64,000 bases of DNA. Origin: DASRBN01 sp035294305 (GTDB taxonomy: Bacteria; Chloroflexota; Ktedonobacteria; Ktedonobacterales; Ktedonobacteraceae). The stretch covers positions 248,001 to 312,000 of the forward strand of contig DATGLD010000048.1 in the NCBI GenBank assembly GCA_035294305.1. Reading direction: 5' to 3'. A program made the translations under genes and the position numbers. The notes under the pieces are model-generated. The model saw only the letters and a program-made list of their open reading frames with translations. It was not told the origin of the DNA and ran no database searches. Position 1 is the stretch's first letter; each line of letters starts with the position of its first letter. Of this stretch, positions 23,633 to 32,749 are shown piece by piece.

Positions 23633-25498
23633 ATGATAACTTTCAGCATCCTCGAGTTTCCAAGAGCCGAAGGGGCTGCGTATATGCTCCGTTCACTGCG
23701 GAAGCTACAAGAGCAGCACTTAATCCAGATTGAGGATGGGGCCATCCTCACGTGGCCACTCGGGTCCAGGATGCCTAGAATCAAACAACTCAGCCCTCAC
23801 GAGGATGGTACATTGAGTGCAGCGTTTTGGGGATTGCTTGTGGGTTTGTTATTCGCTGGCCCTTTCTTTGGTACGGCAACTTGCACTGCCATCTGTGCCC
23901 TCAGTGGGCAATTTGCTCGCTATGGCATCGACGAGCGCTTTATCAAGGGAGTACGCAACCAGATTATGGAAGGAACTTCTGCCTTGTTCCTGATAACAAA
24001 CGGATCTCTAAAGGAAAAGCTGATGGCAGCAGTCAAGGGAATGCCGTTCGAGCTCATGTCGACCAACCTGTCCCCAGAGCAGGAAAAGCTACTCTGCGAA
24101 TCCTTCTGGGAAAGTTCCAGGGTAGAGATTTTAACCGACTGGCGTGAAGAATATGCCTATTCGTTAGGTCTGCAGGCCTATATCTATGGCTTCCCCTGGG
24201 TGTTTCTCCCGCAACTGCGCTGGCAGTGGGTCACTCAGCCGGCTGCTAGTGATATGATCCCGTATGCCGCCCTCAATCACTTCTGGCATGCGAAGACACC
24301 CATGGACGCGACATATCGTGAAGGAGGTTCACCCAATAATGACACGATGTACTCCATCGCCTGGGTGAACGTGCGAGAGGAGCCTGTTATCCTCTCGCAC
24401 CCGGACATGGGAGAGCGCTACTATGTCTTCCAACTGGCCTCGCTGGATGCGGACAACTTCGCCTATGTGGGCACGCGCAGTACCGGGCAGCATGCCGGGC
24501 ACTACGCCATCGTCGGCCCCGGCTGGCAGGGTCGCCTGCCCCCCAATGTGAACGTCCTCCAACCTTCACGTACCCCAACCGTGCTCATTTTCGGTCGCAC
24601 ACAGGTTGAGGGACCTCAGGACATAGCTCAAGTCCAGGAGCTGCAGAAGCACTACCGGTTGACCCCACTGAGCCTTTGGAAGCGACCCCGCGCTTCGGTG
24701 CCAGAGGACCGTAACGTCTGGCCGCCTTTCGATACCAGGTCCGACCCGCTGGCTGTATGGAAGACCATGAACCGGGCCATGTCAGAGGAACCACCCCAGG
24801 CACGGCACGCCGCCCTGCTTAAGTTGTTTGCTACTATTGGTATTGGCCCAAATCAGCAGGTCGAGTCTTTCGATACAGGCACCAGGAGAGGACTGGGGCG
24901 CGCGGCAGCAGGCGGACAGCAGTTTATCGAAGCGGTGGTTAGCCAGGAGAGACCCGGCAAGCGTGTGAATGGCTGGCGCTATCCGCCGCCGGCATTGGGA
25001 CAGGCCGGGCTGCATGATGATTTCGTCACTCGGGCAGCCCTCCAGTGTGCGGATGCGATCATCGCCCTTGATCCACAAGAAGCTATTAACCTCATCGCGG
25101 AGAGAGATAGCGACGACCAGCCACTCACCGGAGCCTGTCGCTACTGCCTACACTTCGCGCCACATGGGTTGCCAAAGGTGGGCACCTTCTGGTCGATCAC
25201 TACCTATAGCGCGGATCATAATCTCATTAAGAATTCGCTCGACCGGTATTCGATAGGCAGCCGCGCGCCGGGATTAATGTATGACCCCGACGGCGGGCTC
25301 ACCTTTTTTATCCAGCACGAACCACTGGAAGAGGACCACATATCCAACTGGCTGCCCACATCCAGAGGACCGTTTAACCTGATCCTACGCGCTTATCTCC
25401 CTGCACGTGAAATCGTGGAACAGACCTGGGAGCCGCCGGGGCTGGAAGTACTGCCCCAATTAAGCGCGCCGAGACAAAGGAGAAGAACGCAACAATAA
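23633..25498 (+). CDS. DUF1269-DUF1254-DUF1214 fusion protein
   Basis: A 621-residue protein. Residues 1-165 are a second DUF1269 copy closely similar to the preceding gene, including the hydrophobic hairpin FWGLLVGLLFAGPFFG. From about residue 170 it continues as DUF1254 (YSLGLQAYIYGFPWV, then GGSPNNDTMYSIAWVNV) and ends in DUF1214 (about 500-600: FWSITTYSADHNLI and a C-terminal EPPGLEVLP). DUF1254/1214 proteins are usually stand-alone and often exported; here there is no signal peptide. The join is in one uninterrupted frame with no sign of a sequencing break. Role unknown. Confidence 0.88.
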   Translation: MITFSILEFPRAEGAAYMLRSLRKLQEQHLIQIEDGAILTWPLGSRMPRIKQLSPHEDGTLSAAFWGLLVGLLFAGPFFGTATCTAICALSGQFARYGIDERFIKGVRNQIMEGTSALFLITNGSLKEKLMAAVKGMPFELMSTNLSPEQEKLLCESFWESSRVEILTDWREEYAYSLGLQAYIYGFPWVFLPQLRWQWVTQPAASDMIPYAALNHFWHAKTPMDATYREGGSPNNDTMYSIAWVNVREEPVILSHPDMGERYYVFQLASLDADNFAYVGTRSTGQHAGHYAIVGPGWQGRLPPNVNVLQPSRTPTVLIFGRTQVEGPQDIAQVQELQKHYRLTPLSLWKRPRASVPEDRNVWPPFDTRSDPLAVWKTMNRAMSEEPPQARHAALLKLFATIGIGPNQQVESFDTGTRRGLGRAAAGGQQFIEAVVSQERPGKRVNGWRYPPPALGQAGLHDDFVTRAALQCADAIIALDPQEAINLIAERDSDDQPLTGACRYCLHFAPHGLPKVGTFWSITTYSADHNLIKNSLDRYSIGSRAPGLMYDPDGGLTFFIQHEPLEEDHISNWLPTSRGPFNLILRAYLPAREIVEQTWEPPGLEVLPQLSAPRQRRRTQQ

Positions 25499-25632
25499 CA
25501 ATGCCCGTAACATTTTCTATAACGCTTTTACCCTATGCTCAATTCGGGTGTGGATGAGAAGGAATCTACTGTAGAAGGAGCGAGTGCGCGCCAATAAACC
25601 CTGGCCCATTCAAAGAAGGGGAACAATACGCA

Positions 25633-27321
25633 ATGAAGAATTTTGGACTTGTAAAACAGGGTAATTACGCAGAGAGCACAAGCGAGCACATTTTTCCTTC
25701 TGGCTCTATTCAGCCTTATGGCATTCTATTGCTTCTAAAGGAACCCGAATTAACCATTCTGCGGGTTAGCAATAATACACGTGATATCCTGGACATTTCT
25801 CCCCGGTCACTGCTCAATAAGCGCCTGGATACGCTAGTAGAAGCCTCTCAGCTCGCGCAACTCAAGCAGTCCTTATGGAGGGAAGACCTGCGGTTCAGCA
25901 ATCCTGTGAAGCTGCAAATAAAAGTACGAGAGAAAGATTACGTTTTTTTTGACGGCATTGTACACCGGACAAAAGCCGGCCTGATGCTTGAGTTAGAACC
26001 ATTCATAAGAGAATGGACCTCTTTTTCACACCTTTACCAACTTCTGCAGCTTTCTGTAGAAAAACTACAGCAGGCTGCGAGCCTGCTCCAGCTTCTTCAG
26101 GTTGCGGCAGAGGAAATCCACGCCATTAGCGGTTTTGATAGGGTCATGATTTACCAATTTGATAAAGAGAAGAATAGTGAGATTGTGGCTGAGGCAAGAT
26201 CGGCAAATCACCCCTCCTATCTTGGCATGCGCGTTCCCGCGTCCAATTTCCCGGAACAGGTTTCTGAACTCTCTTGTCTTGCTCAGCCTCACTACGTAGC
26301 TGACGTGAATTGCCAGCCTGCCACGATCCTCCCCAGTTCTCATTCCGAAACAGGCAGGTTAGATCTGCGCTCCGCTCTACTAAGAAGCCCCTCGCCTCTC
26401 TATAAAGCATATCTCAGGAGCATGGATGCTGCCGCCTCAATGACTTTCTCCTTGCAAAAAGAGGACGCTCTGTGGGGAATAATAGCCTGCTACCACCAAT
26501 CGCCAAAATTGGTTCCGTACGAAGTACGAACGGCTTGCGAATTTCTTGCGCAAATGGCGTCTTTGCAGTTGAGGATCAAAGAAGATGATGCCTGTAAAAA
26601 GAACTTAGAGAGCCAATTTGCAGCATTGCAACAGGAGCGGTACCAGCTAGAGACTTCTGTTTATACATTAGTCCACGATCTAAGTATACCGCTCAGCGTC
26701 ATTAGCCGCTTTGCCGAGCTTCTTTCTCTCGATAATCAAGTCGGCTCAAACGCTCTAGACCAATCTTACATCAAGAATATTCTCCAGGCCGCTAAGGAAA
26801 TGAAGTTGTTCATTAGCAACTTGCTTGAATATCCCCCCGTCGGCAATCAGGCTATCGCTCTTAAACCGGTTGCGCTACGTGAACTGTTACACGATCTGGC
26901 GCAAGAACTTCAGGTACTTCTTGATGAAGCACAGGCACAGCTCTATATACCGGAGGACCTTCCTGTCATTAAGAGCGATACGACACTTTTGCGCCAAATT
27001 TTCATGAACCTGTTTAGCAATGCGCTTACCTACCGTCGCCCAGGAATCCCCCCTGAGATCAGAGTAAAATATAAAGTCGAATCCCACCACGTGATCATCG
27101 GAGTCGCAGATAATGGCATTGGCATTGCTCCTCAAGATTATGAGCGGATCTTTACAATTTTTCAACGACTCCAGAACAAGGAACAGTATCCAGGCACGGG
27201 CATAGGCCTGGTTGCTGTAAAGAAGGCAGTCGAACTGATGAACGGGCAGGTATGGGTAGAATCGGTAGTCGGAGAGGGAAGTACATTTTGGGTTAAACTT
27301 CCTCACCCTGCTCACGATTAG
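25633..27321 (+). CDS. phytochrome-like histidine kinase with degenerate bilin pocket
   Basis: A 562-residue cytosolic kinase. PAS-2 domain residues 15-125 with the phytochrome lasso signature SIQPYG (25-30), GAF domain about 140-315, a coiled coil about 316-342, HisKA with phosphoacceptor His348 (VHDLSIP), and a HATPase domain with N box NLFSNALTY and G boxes DNGIGI and GTGIGL. No PHY domain. Key chromophore residues are changed: no Cys in the N-terminal segment or GAF loop, Asn205 in the PASDIP-type motif, Tyr257 and Tyr287 at the positions of the two pocket histidines. It may sense something other than light. Start follows AAGGGG at 12 nt. Confidence 0.87.
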   Translation: MKNFGLVKQGNYAESTSEHIFPSGSIQPYGILLLLKEPELTILRVSNNTRDILDISPRSLLNKRLDTLVEASQLAQLKQSLWREDLRFSNPVKLQIKVREKDYVFFDGIVHRTKAGLMLELEPFIREWTSFSHLYQLLQLSVEKLQQAASLLQLLQVAAEEIHAISGFDRVMIYQFDKEKNSEIVAEARSANHPSYLGMRVPASNFPEQVSELSCLAQPHYVADVNCQPATILPSSHSETGRLDLRSALLRSPSPLYKAYLRSMDAAASMTFSLQKEDALWGIIACYHQSPKLVPYEVRTACEFLAQMASLQLRIKEDDACKKNLESQFAALQQERYQLETSVYTLVHDLSIPLSVISRFAELLSLDNQVGSNALDQSYIKNILQAAKEMKLFISNLLEYPPVGNQAIALKPVALRELLHDLAQELQVLLDEAQAQLYIPEDLPVIKSDTTLLRQIFMNLFSNALTYRRPGIPPEIRVKYKVESHHVIIGVADNGIGIAPQDYERIFTIFQRLQNKEQYPGTGIGLVAVKKAVELMNGQVWVESVVGEGSTFWVKLPHPAHD

Positions 27322-27432
27322 AAATTCGCCATGACACCTTTCTTAACACTTTCGAGGTAGCTTCTCTTAACACCAGATACTGGAAAAGGATTGCTGGTTA
27401 TGCTCCTGATCGAGCCGCGCTTCTGGCAGAAG

Positions 27433-28077
27433 CTATTGCGCAGAGGAAGGGGCTGTAACCAGCCCGAGACGCATGGCAACCAGAATCGCCTGCGTTCGAC
27501 TCTGAACCCCTAACTTGGAAAGGATGCTGCGTACATGGGCCTTGACGGTAGACTCCGCAATCTGTAGCGCCTGCATAATCTCTTTATTCGAAGCCCCCCG
27601 AGCCAGCAACTGCAACACCTCTCGTTCCCGTTCGGTGAGTGGCTCCTGGCGGCCGGTAGGACGCATCTGGTTGACCAGCAGTTCGGTGACTCTTGGGGAA
27701 AGATGCACCCGCCCCTCTACGGCGTCCTCGATCGCGGCCCGTATCTCACTGGCTCGGGTATCTTTATACAAGTAACCATTTGCCCCTGCCTGCATGGCCT
27801 GCGTAATGGCGGTAGGATTAAGCATCCCTGTCAGCACCACCACCTCGGTTTGTGGCAGTTCGCGACGCATAATCGCGGTCGCGCTGACCCCATCCTGATC
27901 CGGCAAGTTCAGATCCATCAGCACCACATCCGGTCGCAATTGCCGTGCCAGTTTGATCGCTTCTGCCCCTGTCGCCGCCTCGGCCAGCACGCGGAACGCC
28001 GGATCTTGCTCAATGGCTCGGCGCAGCCCCTCACGAAAGATAGGATGGTCATCAACGATGAGCACGTGAATCGTCAT
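27433..28077 (-). CDS. NarL/FixJ-type response regulator
   Basis: A 214-residue regulator. Receiver domain 1-120: acidic pair VDDHP, phosphoacceptor Asp in LMDLNLPDQDG (near 54) and the conserved Thr and Lys (LTG, YLYKD). LuxR-type helix-turn-helix 145-210: LTEREREVLQLLARGASNKEI and STVKAHVRSILSKLGV. It faces the phytochrome-like kinase gene tail to tail, so pairing is possible but not proven. ATG 28077 follows GGAGGG at about 9 nt. Confidence 0.9.
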   Translation of the reverse strand: MTIHVLIVDDHPIFREGLRRAIEQDPAFRVLAEAATGAEAIKLARQLRPDVVLMDLNLPDQDGVSATAIMRRELPQTEVVVLTGMLNPTAITQAMQAGANGYLYKDTRASEIRAAIEDAVEGRVHLSPRVTELLVNQMRPTGRQEPLTEREREVLQLLARGASNKEIMQALQIAESTVKAHVRSILSKLGVQSRTQAILVAMRLGLVTAPSSAQ

Positions 28078-28922
28078 TTTAACGCTCCCTCCTGGAGAAC
28101 AAGTTCTCCAAAGATTGGACACGAACTGATCCTCTGGCTCTGTATCTCATCATGATTCCACCTGCGCGCAGTTCCCGCTGCTCGTGAAGCAGACCACCCT
28201 TGCCAGACAGGTATAAGCCATATGACAAAATACGAGAGGTGAGAAGCACTTTCAACATATTGAACTGTGTTTTTATAACCTCGCTTCGTCTAGAGCAGAC
28301 CGGATATGCTTTCTTCCCACACACATAATCAGCATAAGCAATTACGTCCGCATTTGCAAGGGTGATCTTTCTCTGATCAGGCTTTACGGCATTACATGGT
28401 AGGAACTGCCAGAGCAAGCCCCATCAGAACGAGCGAGCATGAAATGCTCTGCTATATAAAGACACGCTACAATAGGCTTGAAAAGAGAGAAGCGAGCATC
28501 TATCTCATCTCACATTTTAATCACAAACGGATTTATCACCTTCGGTAGGGTAATGAATGCGCCATGCTCAATATTCGTACTCCTATCAAGGCCACTATCT
28601 GACTATAGTGCAGCCGGGAATTGTGTATAAATATTCCACTACCAGAGGCTTTATTACGGTCTGATTCTTAGGGTCTAGTCCAAAAGGCCAGGATAAGAAT
28701 GCACCCTATAGGCAATGACATTAACGTCTCAGTTACATTACTATTGAAGATATAAATGTGCAGACCAGGTTATGGTTGGGTTTTTCTTGTGGCGCGGATC
28801 GCATCAAAGCTCACTCGTATTGCCTCCGCCACCGCCTGCTTCTCATTTGAGGTGTGTAACTCAGAAAGTTGAGCAATGTTTCGTTCCATTTGTTTGTATA
28901 CATAAGAGGGAGAGGAATTGTT
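28078..28922. other. 845-nt intergenic region
   Basis: Between divergent regulators. Small frames here lack ribosome sites and motifs. I see no RNA element, terminator or strong promoter I would defend. Confidence 0.4.
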
Positions 28923-31151
28923 ATGAGTTTATTACGTCTCTCTACACTTGGTGCCCCAGAAGTGTTTCACAATGGAAGTCGCCTGACCTTTTCCTTGCGC
29001 AAGGCACAGGCGTTGCTATTCTACCTGGCAGTAGAAGGCGGTATGCAACCGCGCAGCAAGCTCGCCGCGTTTCTATGGCCCGACAGTGAGCCCCACGATG
29101 CCCGTAACGCATTACGTAATGCGCTGGCGCTGCTACGCAACCTGCTCAATGATGACGACGCCTCACCTGATTCGCACTACCACCTTCTAAGTGCGCCTGA
29201 TCTGGTTAGCCTGAACCCCCATGCTCCAATGGAACTCGACCTGGACCAGGTCCAGCAAGCCTATCGTGAGGCGCAGGAAATTTCCACAGTTCCATCAGAG
29301 GAGCAACGCGCTCCCCTGATTGCCCGGTGGCAGCAAGTCCTCTCTCTGGTACGCGGCCCTTTCCTCGACGGTTTCTGGTTACGTGAGGAAACGCCTTTTG
29401 ACAAATGGGTCCAGTTGCAGCAATACCAGTGGCAGGTGCGTTTACAGCTACTCTTCGACCGGCTCTCATCCTGGCACGAGGCTTCCCTGGAGCACGAGCA
29501 GGCCAGCGCCATCCTCACGCGCTGGCTCGCGCTCGACCCCTTGCAGGAGGAGGCCTACCGGCGTTTGATGCGCCTGCACCTGGCCCGCGGCGATCCAGGC
29601 GCCGCCTGGCAGGTCTATGTCACATGCCGGGAACGCCTGGCTGATGAGCTGGATGTGAAACCTTCGTCACAAACCGTTGCCCTGGCCGAGCGCATTCGTG
29701 CTGCGCAAGCTCATAATCCGGGCCCGTCTCGCCTTTCCGCACGTCGCACTACCAGCACGGCACAGAGCCAGCCGCCAGGAGAATTGACCGCTCCGCTCGT
29801 TGGACGAACTGCCTCTATCAACCAGCTCGTCGATAGATTTCAACAGGCGCAGCAAGGGTTACCGCAGGCCGTACTGCTGGTGGGTGAAACTGGTATCGGT
29901 AAAACACGGCTGGCGAGCGAGTTTATGGCCTGGGCCCGCGTTCAGGGCGCAGATGTGTTGAGCGGGCATGCCTTTGAAGTCGGTGTGAGCTTACCATACC
30001 AACCATTAGTCGAGGCGATACAGGGACGACTCGAGGAGGAAAACGCGCCAGAGGACCTGTTGGATGATCTGTGGCTGGCCGAATTGACCCGGCTCCTGCC
30101 AGATCTGCGGGTGCGCTATCCCGATCTACCGCGCCCTGGCGAGGATTCGTTTACCACTACTATCCGCCTGTTCGATGCCGTGGCACGACTCTTTGATGCC
30201 CTGGCGCAACGAGCGCCGCTGGTGTTGATGCTGGATGATCTGCACTGGGCGGATGTGGCCTCTCTCGATCTGCTGCGCTACCTGGCGCACTACTGGAAGA
30301 AACATGCTACGCCAGCGCTGCTGCTGGGTACAGTACGCAGCGAAGAACTGGCTCTCAATTCACATCTTGCCGCCCAGTTCGCCAATCTGGGCCGCGACCT
30401 GCCGCTCATCCAGGTAACGTTGCAGCGGCTGAGTCAAACAGAAACCCTCCAATTCCTTGAGGCCATCATCGGACAGGAGGAAACAGGCACCAACCGGACA
30501 GAGGAACAGCGCGAGCGCGATCTGATGCGGCCCGTTTCCTCTGAAGCGGGGGGGCAATCTGCCTGGAAGCGCCAACAGAGCAGGTTGAGCAACTTCTTGT
30601 TTGATTTGACGGAGGGGCAGCCTTTTTACCTGCTGGAGACACTGAAGCTCTTGCGCGAGCGGCAGTGGTTGATTCCGCGGCTGGCATCCGATGGCACGTG
30701 GCGGCTTGTACCAGACATGGAGAAGATACCGGCGCTCCTGGAGGAACAGCCCCGGCGTAATCTATTGCCTGCCGCGGTACGCGCAATGATTCTGGCACGA
30801 ATGGCGAAGCTGACACCGCTTGCGCGCCAACTGGTAACGGCCAGCGTCGTGGTGGATTTCCGGGCAAACGCTCAACACCTGTGGCAGGTCGCCCAGTTGG
30901 ACATGCAGGCGGGCATCCAGGCACTGGAGGAGGCCGTTAGAAGCGGGATGCTGCGTGAGGAGAATGGCCCAGGAGAACATATGGGAAGCTATCACTGCGC
31001 AAATGAACTGATCCGTGAGGTAATTTGCTCCGAGATGGGCGAGGCGCACCGATACATGTTGCAGCAGCGTGCCGGCGCTTTGCTGCATGCAGAGGAGGCA
31101 GAGATAGCCAGGCGACAGCGAAGAGATAAACGATTGAGCTTTGTCATATGA
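28923..31151 (+). CDS. BTAD-AAA transcriptional regulator, C-terminally short
   Basis: A 742-residue protein. N-terminal OmpR-like DNA-binding fold (about 1-95) and bacterial transcriptional activation domain (about 100-260), as in SARP regulators. Then an AAA-type ATPase with Walker A VGETGIGKTR (near 320) and Walker B LVLMLDDLHWAD (near 435). Relatives usually continue another 300 or more residues into TPR-like repeats; this frame stops soon after the ATPase arm (GALLHAEEAEIARR). Either a natural short form or a decayed 3' end. ATG 28923 has GGGAGAGG upstream. Confidence 0.82.
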   Translation: MSLLRLSTLGAPEVFHNGSRLTFSLRKAQALLFYLAVEGGMQPRSKLAAFLWPDSEPHDARNALRNALALLRNLLNDDDASPDSHYHLLSAPDLVSLNPHAPMELDLDQVQQAYREAQEISTVPSEEQRAPLIARWQQVLSLVRGPFLDGFWLREETPFDKWVQLQQYQWQVRLQLLFDRLSSWHEASLEHEQASAILTRWLALDPLQEEAYRRLMRLHLARGDPGAAWQVYVTCRERLADELDVKPSSQTVALAERIRAAQAHNPGPSRLSARRTTSTAQSQPPGELTAPLVGRTASINQLVDRFQQAQQGLPQAVLLVGETGIGKTRLASEFMAWARVQGADVLSGHAFEVGVSLPYQPLVEAIQGRLEEENAPEDLLDDLWLAELTRLLPDLRVRYPDLPRPGEDSFTTTIRLFDAVARLFDALAQRAPLVLMLDDLHWADVASLDLLRYLAHYWKKHATPALLLGTVRSEELALNSHLAAQFANLGRDLPLIQVTLQRLSQTETLQFLEAIIGQEETGTNRTEEQRERDLMRPVSSEAGGQSAWKRQQSRLSNFLFDLTEGQPFYLLETLKLLRERQWLIPRLASDGTWRLVPDMEKIPALLEEQPRRNLLPAAVRAMILARMAKLTPLARQLVTASVVVDFRANAQHLWQVAQLDMQAGIQALEEAVRSGMLREENGPGEHMGSYHCANELIREVICSEMGEAHRYMLQQRAGALLHAEEAEIARRQRRDKRLSFVI

Positions 31152-31461
31152 GCGCCGGTATATGACGCCGCCTGGCTCTTACCGCATGAAAACGACAATG
31201 CACTGCGCGCCTTCTTATGCCATCTCGCTGCCGCTTTCCCATCGTTCAGAACTTTCTAGCGCCTTTCCAACAAACCTGTTAGGAAAGGGGAAATCAGAGG
31301 GACACCCCTTGAACCCCGGCGGGGGAGAACCCCTGCACCCCCTTTGCCTGACAGGTCTCTTGACTTTGCACCAGCGAGAAACAGCTGGATAGCTCTCTGC
31401 GAGAGCTCCTGGGGCAATAAGCTCTCCTCTCCAGGTTCAGATGCGGTCTTCTTTTTACGGG
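31152..31461 (+). other. gap after the BTAD gene
   Basis: No credible gene. A perfect AGCTCTC/GAGAGCT hairpin (31391-31397 with 31401-31407) is present without a clear U-run. A short frame reading AAWLLPHENDNALRAFLCHL just after the BTAD stop may be residue of a longer ancestor. Confidence 0.4.
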
Positions 31462-31509
31462 CTTATAACGATATTTATGACGGTTTCATGGCATGTCCTC
31501 ATATATACT
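31462..31509 (+). promoter_or_regulatory. triple 11-bp repeat promoter, site 2 (ArsR gene)
   Basis: Units 31462-31472, 31473-31483 and 31484-31494 (cores TATAACG, TATGACG, CATGGCA), 9 bp, then TATACT (31504-31509). The 4 bases GTCC after the third unit also occur at sites 1, 5 and 7. Confidence 0.78.
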
Positions 31510-31584
31510 GAAACAAAGCATGAGGTGCTCGTTCACACTAGCCTCGCAAGGCCCTACGATGTTTCTATACACGGAGGTTGAGAC

Positions 31585-32004
31585 ATGACTATGAATTCAC
31601 CGGCGCTAGCTCACAATACACCGGCATCCGCGAACCAGGCAAATCAGATGCAAGCTCTGAATGAGCGCGCAACTCTTGCAAATTCGGAGGCAGGTGCTGC
31701 TTGCGGGTATACGCTTCCTCTTTCAGAAGAGGAAGCAACCAAGGAGGCTTCCTTGCTCAAAGCACTGGCAAATCCTACTCGATTGAGCATCCTGAATTTG
31801 CTGAAACGCTACGAAGGAAAAGTAAGCGTGCTCGAGATCGTGGAGAAATTTCCCTTGGGACAGCCGACAATCTCCCATCATCTACATATTCTTCGTCATG
31901 CCGGACTTGTTGACTGCGAAAAGAAAGGCTTGTGGGTGTATTACTATCTACGCCGTGATTCATTAAAACGGGTCCAGGATGTGATTACCGAACTGGTAGA
32001 GTAA
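31585..32004 (+). CDS. ArsR-family winged-helix regulator
   Basis: A 139-residue repressor-type protein. Residues 50-130 form the winged helix: LLKALANPTRLSILNLL, recognition region QPTISHHLHILRHAGLV and the wing KKGLWVYYYL. No typical CxC metal site of ArsR/SmtB is seen; one Cys lies in the unusual 45-residue N-terminal extension (AACGYTL) and one in DCEKK, so metal sensing is doubtful. GGAGG lies 7 nt before the ATG. It has a triple-repeat promoter. Confidence 0.88.
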   Translation: MTMNSPALAHNTPASANQANQMQALNERATLANSEAGAACGYTLPLSEEEATKEASLLKALANPTRLSILNLLKRYEGKVSVLEIVEKFPLGQPTISHHLHILRHAGLVDCEKKGLWVYYYLRRDSLKRVQDVITELVE

Positions 32005-32051
32005 ATAACATTCTTGCTCACGCAAAGATTCCGGAAAACGAAAACCATCCT

Positions 32052-32447
32052 TCATAGTGCTTCAAGTAAGGCTTTCACCGTCTGAAGAAGTTTATCCCAA
32101 TGGAATGGTTTCTTGATCCAGTGGAGGTGGTGCTGATCATGGCCATCCTGGTGGCAAGGGCTACCCAGCAGCAAAACGGGAATCTGCCTTTCTGGGTCAC
32201 ATTGACAGAGGCACTTATAGAGCGCCTGAGCATCCATCTCAAGAAGTTGCTCATCCAGCAGAACCAATTGAGGCGTAACCAGGCGGCAAAACTCGATCAT
32301 TTCCTTTCCATCCGTAACCAGCAATACCTCCTGGGATACTTCTTCTCGTAGAACCATGGTAAGAATAAACCCGAGATCAAGATCGGATACCCCAACAAGG
32401 ATAAGGCTCATTGAGATAGGCGTTGCTTCGTTGGAGGATTGACTCAT
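32052..32447 (-). CDS. stand-alone receiver-domain protein
   Basis: A 131-residue protein consisting of a receiver domain only. The phosphoacceptor Asp is in LVLLDEQLLEM (near 62) and the conserved Lys in WIKKPF (near 113). The first acidic pair is altered (VGVSDLD rather than a DD pair), so phosphorylation may be weak. No output domain follows. AAAGGAT precedes ATG 32447; ATG 32477 with GAGGTG is also possible. It may relay to, or be regulated by, separately encoded partners. Confidence 0.78.
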   Translation of the reverse strand: MSQSSNEATPISMSLILVGVSDLDLGFILTMVLREEVSQEVLLVTDGKEMIEFCRLVTPQLVLLDEQLLEMDAQALYKCLCQCDPERQIPVLLLGSPCHQDGHDQHHLHWIKKPFHWDKLLQTVKALLEAL

Positions 32448-32749
32448 ATGTTGATCCTTTTGCCTTGTTGTGGGCATATACTGCACCTCATTTCTTAATT
32501 GCTAATCTAGACCAGGCCTGGGACACTTCAGCAAGGTTAATCCGTTTCTCCGAGAGGTGTCCGGCGCTATCAATCAGCTCATGCCTCTTAATCCCCTGCA
32601 TGACAATAACACGTCTCTTCCTGGAAATAGGGGGGTAGGTTGTAGGCGCGCAGTCCAACTGGTTGATCAGATTATACACTATTTCACAGTTGAGATGCCT
32701 GGAAAAAGTCCTCTCGACTTAAGATAAACTCCTCAGCGCGAGGAGGCAA
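32448..32749 (-). promoter_or_regulatory. upstream region of the receiver gene
   Basis: A TATAAT box (minus strand, 32671-32676) preceded by AAATAGTG, the same -10 flank as the 5-13 kb promoter family, but without a matching TTGCAT. Nothing else is evident in the 300-nt gap. Confidence 0.4.

Noticed and set aside
25493..25539. Possible eighth triple-repeat promoter before the phytochrome-like kinase
   Set aside because: One good unit (TTCTATAACGC) and a TATGCT box at the right distance, but the other two units fit poorly.
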